Notes under the pieces: model-generated
Told to the model about the DNA's origin: nothing
Databases searched by the model: none
What the model saw: the letters and a program-made list of their open reading frames with translations, nothing else
Shown here: in pieces, positions 7,575 to 11,083 of the stretch
Layout: each line of letters opens with the position of its first letter
Numbering within the stretch: the first letter of the stretch is position 1
Program-made: the position numbers and the translations under genes
Assembly: GCA_018648945.1 (NCBI GenBank)
Contig: JABGQJ010000206.1
Coordinates: 1-11,083 of the forward strand
Reading direction: 5' to 3'
DNA length: 11,083 nucleotides
Origin: Victivallales bacterium
GTDB taxonomy: Bacteria > Verrucomicrobiota > Lentisphaeria > Oligosphaerales > Lenti-02

Positions 7575-8213
7575 TCAGAGGGCCTGCTCCTGGTTTTTCG
7601 AGGCGGATTCCTGGCGGACGAGCTGTAGCAGTTGGCGGCGATGCAACGCCCCCCATAGGAGGATGGAGACGAGTGTGCCTATCCCGCACAGGATCATATC
7701 GTTCTGGGCGTCCCAGATGTCCCCCTGGCTGCCGAGGAAGGCCGCCGATGCCTCGCCGAACGCGATGGCAGTCAGGTACTCGAGAATCTCGAAAAGCCCG
7801 GTGAAGGCCATGCAGAGAGAGAACACGAACAGCTCCCGCCAGCGAGGCGCAGGCACGACTCGCTGCCGGAACAGCACCTCTCGCGCCAGGACGGCGGGAA
7901 ACAGCCCCTGCACAAAGTGCCCGATCCGGTCGTAGTGATTGCGGGTGTAGCCGAATGCCATCTTCATCCACTCCCCAAGGGGCACCCGTTCGTAGGTATA
8001 CAGCCCACCGTGGATCAGGATCAGGGCATGCACGAACATGGCGATCTTCAGGGAAGTGGTGAGCTGCACTCCCCGTCGCCAGAGGACGGCGATCAGGACC
8101 AGTCCAGCCAGAACCCAGGAGACCTCCAACCACCAGGTGAAACGGTCGTGTGGCGCGATGCCCGAGCCGAGCAGGGCCACCACAACACCAGCATAGAGCA
8201 AGCGGCCCAGCAT
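7575..8213 (-). CDS. DUF2238 (YjdF-type) integral membrane protein
   Basis: A 212-residue polytopic inner-membrane protein of the DUF2238 family (E. coli YjdF type, similar length). Hydrophobic segments lie near residues 5-20, 26-45, 53-73, 100-115, 128-148 and 172-192. The conserved family signatures are present: HYDRIGHFVQG at 93-103, FEILEY at 141-146 and GSQGDIWDAQNDM at 161-173. Acidic and His residues in or beside the membrane suggest ion or small-molecule handling, but no biochemical role is established for the family. The ATG at 8211-8213 is preceded by AAGGAG (8222-8227) at 8 nt, a clear start. It lies 93 nt after the AraC gene on the same strand and 176 nt before the zinc-ribbon gene, and co-transcription with either is unproven. 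Confidence 0.9.
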   Translation of the reverse strand: MLGRLLYAGVVVALLGSGIAPHDRFTWWLEVSWVLAGLVLIAVLWRRGVQLTTSLKIAMFVHALILIHGGLYTYERVPLGEWMKMAFGYTRNHYDRIGHFVQGLFPAVLAREVLFRQRVVPAPRWRELFVFSLCMAFTGLFEILEYLTAIAFGEASAAFLGSQGDIWDAQNDMILCGIGTLVSILLWGALHRRQLLQLVRQESASKNQEQAL

Positions 8214-8306
8214 GTGCGCGACTCCTTGGCTTGATGGGGTTGGCCCAGAACACGGGGGGCAGACCGTGGTCTCCTACCATAGTGGGGGAGCATTGTTGCC
8301 GCCACG

Positions 8307-9245
8307 CTAGCTTTCCCCCTCGCCCGCCCGCCACGGCGTGGTGAGGAACGCCGTGGGGGTCGTGCCGGTGACCTTGCGGAAGACGCGGGTGAAGTGACCG
8401 GGGTCGTCGTAGCCCAGGCGATAGGCGACCTCGGCCACGCCCAGTTGCCCCGCCGCAAGCAGCAGGCGGGCGCGGCCCATGCGGGCGGCATGGACGTAGC
8501 GCAGGGGTGAGATGCCGTACTCCTGGCGGAACAGACGGCAGAGGTGGGCGTAGCTGCGCCCTAGCGAACGCAGGAGCGGGACCATGGGGGGGATGGGGTC
8601 GGGCCGGGCGGCCGTCTCGTCAAGCACCCGGCGTACGCGGGCAGCAAGGCGCTCGGCTTCGGCATGGGCCTCCACCGTGCCCTCCTCCGGCAGAAGCAGT
8701 TCCACGAGGAGTTCGAGGAGGGTGGTCCGACTGAGCAGGCGCTCGCGGTCGGAGCCGCTTCGTTGCTGCTCGATGAGCCGGGGAATCAGTTTTGCGACCC
8801 GGCCCGGCAGGCGGATCAGACCGTGCAACACCTCCTTGGGCACGGGGCCCGGCGCTAGGTGCAGGCGCTCGTGGGCGGGAGCATCCGGGTGGAAGGTCAT
8901 CACCGGCGTATTCGCATAGTCTGCCCTTGGCAGCCAGTCGAAGTGGCACCACTGTCGCCGACCATGGGCACCATCCACGTTGTAGCTGGTGTGCCAGCGT
9001 CCGGGGGGCACAATGGCGAAACTGCCCGGTGGACACGGGTAGCTCTCCCCCCCGACTTCCAGCAGGAAACTCGCTTCCCAGAAGAGCACCAGCTCGTGAT
9101 CGTAGATCATGCGCAACGGCTCGGTCCAGTGCGGGGTGGTCCGCCCCTGGAACGTATAGGTGTGAGGCGATGCCCACGGCCGGGCCGGGCGCGGCACGGG
9201 AGCCACTTGGCCCAGCCACCCACTGTTCTGAGACGGATATATCAT
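8307..9245 (-). CDS. AraC-family transcriptional regulator
   Basis: A 312-residue regulator. The N-terminal half is a cupin-type sensor domain; its GSFAIVPPGRWH stretch near residues 74-85 is typical of AraC-like sugar sensors. The last ~100 residues are the double helix-turn-helix DNA-binding domain, with SYAHLCRLFRQEYGISPLRY for the first helix pair and VAYRLGYDDPGHFTRVFRKV for the second, the standard family signature. It would activate or repress in response to a small ligand, probably a sugar. I chose ATG 9243-9245, with AGGT 5-6 nt upstream; an in-frame GTG at 9294-9296 would add 17 residues. It is divergent from the dehydrogenase at 9367 with 121 nt between them, so that gene and the epimerase are the likely targets. 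Confidence 0.92.
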   Translation of the reverse strand: MIYPSQNSGWLGQVAPVPRPARPWASPHTYTFQGRTTPHWTEPLRMIYDHELVLFWEASFLLEVGGESYPCPPGSFAIVPPGRWHTSYNVDGAHGRRQWCHFDWLPRADYANTPVMTFHPDAPAHERLHLAPGPVPKEVLHGLIRLPGRVAKLIPRLIEQQRSGSDRERLLSRTTLLELLVELLLPEEGTVEAHAEAERLAARVRRVLDETAARPDPIPPMVPLLRSLGRSYAHLCRLFRQEYGISPLRYVHAARMGRARLLLAAGQLGVAEVAYRLGYDDPGHFTRVFRKVTGTTPTAFLTTPWRAGEGES

Positions 9246-9366
9246 AAATGACCTATCAATAGCAGAAATGTCACGCTGAACTGGATCTGTCCCCACCTAT
9301 GGTAACGTCACAATCGCCATAGTGCATCCCGTGCTCACCAGTCCCTACCAACGAGGAGTACCAGTC
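9246..9366. promoter_or_regulatory. Divergent control region between araC-type regulator and dehydrogenase
   Basis: These 121 nt must hold promoters for both divergent genes. Visible elements are a perfect 6-bp inverted repeat, CTATGG (9297-9302) and CCATAG (9317-9322), and a short direct repeat, AATGTCAC (9267-9274) and AACGTCAC (9304-9311), 37 nt apart. AraC-family dimers usually bind direct repeats, so the second is a candidate site. No clear -35/-10 pair stands out. The dehydrogenase ribosome site GAGGAG is at 9353-9358. Confidence 0.4.
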
Positions 9367-10371
9367 ATGATCGCGAAAGCTCTCATCTGTGATGCCGACC
9401 AGAAGTTCACCTTCCAGGATGTGCAGTTGCCCGATGTCGGCCCCGATCGCCTGCGAGTGCGGACCCTGCGCACGGGCGTCAGCATTGGCACCGAGTTCGC
9501 TCTGATTCGCAACAAGATCTCCTGGGGCCCCTACCCCCTTTGCGTGGGCTACCAGGGCGTTGGGCAGGTGGAGGAGGTGGGTGAGAATGTCGAGGGCTAT
9601 GCGGTTGGCGACACGGTCTACTACCGCGACGGCAAGTTCATGGAGCTGATGGACGGCACCAAGGTCTCCAGCGTCTCCGGGACGCACTGTTCGCACGCGG
9701 TCATCAACCCCAAGACTACCCATGGCCTGGCTCAGTTGCCGGCGGGCGTGGACCTCGATCAGGCCTCGCTCTACGTCATGCCTTCGGTCGCGCTGTTTGG
9801 TGTGAACATGGCGAATGTGGAGGTGGGCACCGTCGCCGTGGTCTTCGGTTGCGGGCAGATCGGCTTGGGCGCGGTTGCCTTCTGCGCTCGGCGTGGCGCG
9901 ATCACCGTCGCCGTGGACATCGAGGACAGTCGTCTGGGCATCGCCAAGCAACTCGGTGCCGATTACGTGTTCAACGGCGCGACCTGCAACGCCCTCGAAG
10001 AGTTCAAGAAGGTCTTTCCCGCAGGCGCCGAGACGGTGTTCGAGGCGACCGGCATCCCCGCCTGCATCGACCAGGCGATCCCCTACGCCAAGTCCCTCGG
10101 CAAGTTCGTCATGCAGGGAAACTACGGCGCGGAGCCCATCTCCTTCCACTTCCTGCCGGCCCATGGCAAGCGCCTCACGTGGTTCTACCCGTGCGACGAT
10201 GGCCATGTCCCTTGTCGGCGTACGGTCATGAAAAGCCTGGCGCTTGGCGCTCTTGACTGGGGGCCGGTCATTACCCACCGCGTCAAGGCCGCCGACAGCG
10301 CCGAGTTCTACGACGCCCTGAACCACGGCTTCGACAAGGAGGTCGTCGGTTCGGTCATCGACTGGAGCTGA
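9367..10371 (+). CDS. Medium-chain dehydrogenase/reductase lacking zinc ligands
   Basis: A 334-residue NAD(P)-dependent oxidoreductase of the MDR (alcohol dehydrogenase-like) superfamily. The N-terminal GroES-like domain is followed by a Rossmann fold with G161-x-G163-x-x-G166, and an acidic VDIED after the second strand favours NAD. The usual catalytic zinc sites are absent: the GxCGSD box is GVSIGTE (37-43) and the GHE box is GYQ (61-63). The four-cysteine structural zinc loop is also missing. This places it with the zinc-independent 'xGTE' MDR branch, to which BchC-like and several sugar dehydrogenases belong. The ATG at 9367 has GAGGAG 8 nt upstream, which is why I reject the GTG at 9322. 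It is divergent from the AraC regulator and followed by an epimerase, suggesting oxidation of a sugar or sugar derivative. The substrate is unknown. Confidence 0.88.
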   Translation: MIAKALICDADQKFTFQDVQLPDVGPDRLRVRTLRTGVSIGTEFALIRNKISWGPYPLCVGYQGVGQVEEVGENVEGYAVGDTVYYRDGKFMELMDGTKVSSVSGTHCSHAVINPKTTHGLAQLPAGVDLDQASLYVMPSVALFGVNMANVEVGTVAVVFGCGQIGLGAVAFCARRGAITVAVDIEDSRLGIAKQLGADYVFNGATCNALEEFKKVFPAGAETVFEATGIPACIDQAIPYAKSLGKFVMQGNYGAEPISFHFLPAHGKRLTWFYPCDDGHVPCRRTVMKSLALGALDWGPVITHRVKAADSAEFYDALNHGFDKEVVGSVIDWS

Positions 10372-10375
10372 AGGC

Positions 10376-10410
10376 ATTGATGATTGGAGATTGGTGATTG
10401 AGGATTGAAG
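10376..10410 (+). repeat. Left heptamer array (five ATTGNNG units)
   Basis: Five head-to-tail 7-bp units, ATTGATG, ATTGGAG, ATTGGTG, ATTGAGG and ATTGAAG, start 5 nt after the dehydrogenase stop. They share ATTGNNG. A period of 7 excludes coding repetition. Confidence 0.8.
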
Positions 10411-10430
10411 GGGGAGGAGAGAAGAAGGAC

Positions 10431-10449
10431 AAGCGGCGAGACGCCGCTT
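10431..10449. repeat. Central perfect hairpin, 8-bp stem, 3-nt loop
   Basis: AAGCGGCG (10431-10438), loop AGA, CGCCGCTT (10442-10449). The stem is strong and GC-rich, but no T-run follows, so a Rho-independent terminator is unlikely; it is more probably the core of the palindromic element. Confidence 0.7.
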
Positions 10450-10495
10450 CCACTCCCTAACTCCCAAATCTGAAATCCCCGGCCTCTCCCTCCTC

Positions 10496-10530
10496 CCCCA
10501 ATCTGAAATCTGAAATCCCAAATCTGAAAT
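10496..10530 (-). repeat. Right heptamer array (five inverted ATTKNNG units)
   Basis: Read on the minus strand from 10530: ATTTCAG, ATTTGGG, ATTTCAG, ATTTCAG, ATTGGGG. They share ATT(G/T)NNG with the left array, in opposite orientation. The last base abuts the GGAG ribosome site of the epimerase. Confidence 0.75.
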
Positions 10531-10540
10531 GGAGTCGATC

Positions 10541-11083
10541 ATGGCGACGATTTTGGTAACCGGCACGAGTGGACTGATCGGCGGCGCGCTGGCGCGTTCG
10601 TTGGTGGCGGATGGCACGCACGAGGTGCTCTGCCTTTCCCGCAAGCCGTCGAGGATCGAGGGTGCACGGGAGTTCAAGGGGGTGTTCTCCTCCTTCGAGG
10701 ATCTGCGTCAGTTCGACGGCATCCAGGTGGACGTGGTGGTGCATCTGGCGGCCGTCACCGGTGGCTGCCGCGAGGAGGATGGCATTCTGGTGAATGTGGA
10801 AGGCACGCGCAAGCTGATGCGCTACTTCACCGACAAGGGCTGCAGGAAGTTCGTCAACGCCAGTTCCATTGCGGCGGTGGGCTTCCAGAACCTCAAGTTC
10901 CGCCCGGTCGAGATGCCCCTCTCGGACACACACCCCTGCCTGGACCGCGACGGCTACGGGGTGTCGAAGTACCTCATGGAGGAGGTCACCAAGTACATGT
11001 CCCTGCAGAACCCGGACCTGGATATCATCAACCTGCGCCTCTCCACCGTGATCGGTGACGAGAATCAGAGCCGGGTCAGCGGT
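10541..11083 (+). CDS. NAD-dependent epimerase/dehydratase (extended SDR), 3' partial
   Basis: 181 residues are visible and the frame is still open at the window end; full family members are about 300 residues. The N-terminal VTGTSGLIGGAL has the TGxxGxxG nucleotide-binding motif. HLAAVTGG follows the fourth strand. The catalytic residues are Ser at 108/109 (NASSIAAVG) and Y139-GVS-K143 (YxxxK). The later NLRLSTVIGD matches the extended-SDR substrate edge. The reaction is probably epimerisation, dehydration or reduction of a sugar or nucleotide sugar. I chose ATG 10541 because GGAG lies 6 nt upstream; the in-frame ATG at 10529 has no ribosome site. It follows the dehydrogenase on the same strand but is separated by the 155-bp palindromic element. 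Together the two would act in one sugar-oxidation or isomerisation route under the AraC regulator. Confidence 0.9.
   Translation, partial: MATILVTGTSGLIGGALARSLVADGTHEVLCLSRKPSRIEGAREFKGVFSSFEDLRQFDGIQVDVVVHLAAVTGGCREEDGILVNVEGTRKLMRYFTDKGCRKFVNASSIAAVGFQNLKFRPVEMPLSDTHPCLDRDGYGVSKYLMEEVTKYMSLQNPDLDIINLRLSTVIGDENQSRVSG

Larger units (their letters stand above)
10376..10530. repeat. 155-bp palindromic heptamer element
   Basis: The whole dehydrogenase-epimerase gap is a nested palindrome. From outside in: five ATTGNNG heptamers (10376-10410); the 10-bp arm GGGGGAGGAG (10410-10419); a central perfect hairpin AAGCGGCG/CGCCGCTT with a 3-nt loop (10431-10449); the matching arm CTCCTCCCCC (10490-10499); and five inverted heptamers (10496-10530). 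Two further inverted heptamers lie at 10463-10476. The symmetry suggests a REP- or MITE-like dispersed element or a regulatory RNA structure. It encodes nothing convincing. Confidence 0.7.

Noticed and set aside
7399..8334. A 312-codon N-terminal extension of the zinc-ribbon frame to 8334
   Set aside because: It runs out of phase through the DUF2238 gene, its translation is Arg/Pro/Ala/Gly-rich and family-less, and a ribosome site plus promoter candidate support the TTG at 7398.
9322..9366. A GTG start at 9322 for the dehydrogenase
   Set aside because: It has no ribosome site and the extra 15 residues do not match the family N-terminus; ATG 9367 has GAGGAG at 8 nt.
10431..10449. A Rho-independent terminator after the dehydrogenase
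   Set aside because: The stem is good, but no T-tract follows on either strand and it is the centre of a larger palindrome.
10376..10530. A CRISPR array
   Set aside because: The units are 7 bp, contiguous, without spacers, and mirrored in orientation.
9271..10677. A 468-codon minus-strand frame across the dehydrogenase and the heptamer element
   Set aside because: It is antisense to a clear MDR gene, and its repetitive stretch is only the heptamer arrays translated.

Overview
The window is GC-rich bacterial chromosome with dense, mostly minus-strand coding. It carries no RNA gene, CRISPR array or insertion sequence that I can recognise. A Pal-type outer-membrane lipoprotein points to a Gram-negative (diderm) cell. 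The large LamG plus WbsX/GH99-like protein, the SGNH-like protein and the AraC/dehydrogenase/epimerase group resemble gene sets common in Planctomycetota, Lentisphaerota, Verrucomicrobiota and related uncultured phyla. That placement is an inference, not a measurement.

Layout. Nucleotides 2-2962 (+) hold the 3' part of a large LamG / WbsX-GH99-like carbohydrate-active protein. It converges, with one base between stop codons, on a compact minus-strand operon transcribed pal (5259-4624), mutT-like Nudix (4624-4148), capA-like metallophosphatase (4169-2964). The genes overlap by 1 and 22 nt, and a plausible promoter lies before pal at 5334-5362. Upstream, also on minus, is a 666-residue protein (7398-5398) made of eight tandem zinc-ribbon-like repeats fused to an SGNH-hydrolase-like domain that has lost most of its catalytic residues. 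It has its own candidate promoter and a TTG start. Next come a DUF2238/YjdF-type membrane protein (8213-7575) and an AraC-family regulator (9245-8307). The regulator is divergent from a zinc-less medium-chain dehydrogenase (9367-10371, +), which is followed by an NAD-dependent epimerase/dehydratase (10541 to the window end, +).

How the genes fit together. The AraC regulator, dehydrogenase and epimerase look like a small sugar-conversion locus with a shared 121-nt divergent control region. The pal operon is probably an envelope/housekeeping unit. Two items stand out. One is the zinc-ribbon-array / pseudo-SGNH protein. The other is a 155-bp palindromic intergenic element (10376-10530): five 7-bp units on the left, five inverted units of the same consensus on the right, 10-bp inverted arms and a perfect 8-bp central hairpin.
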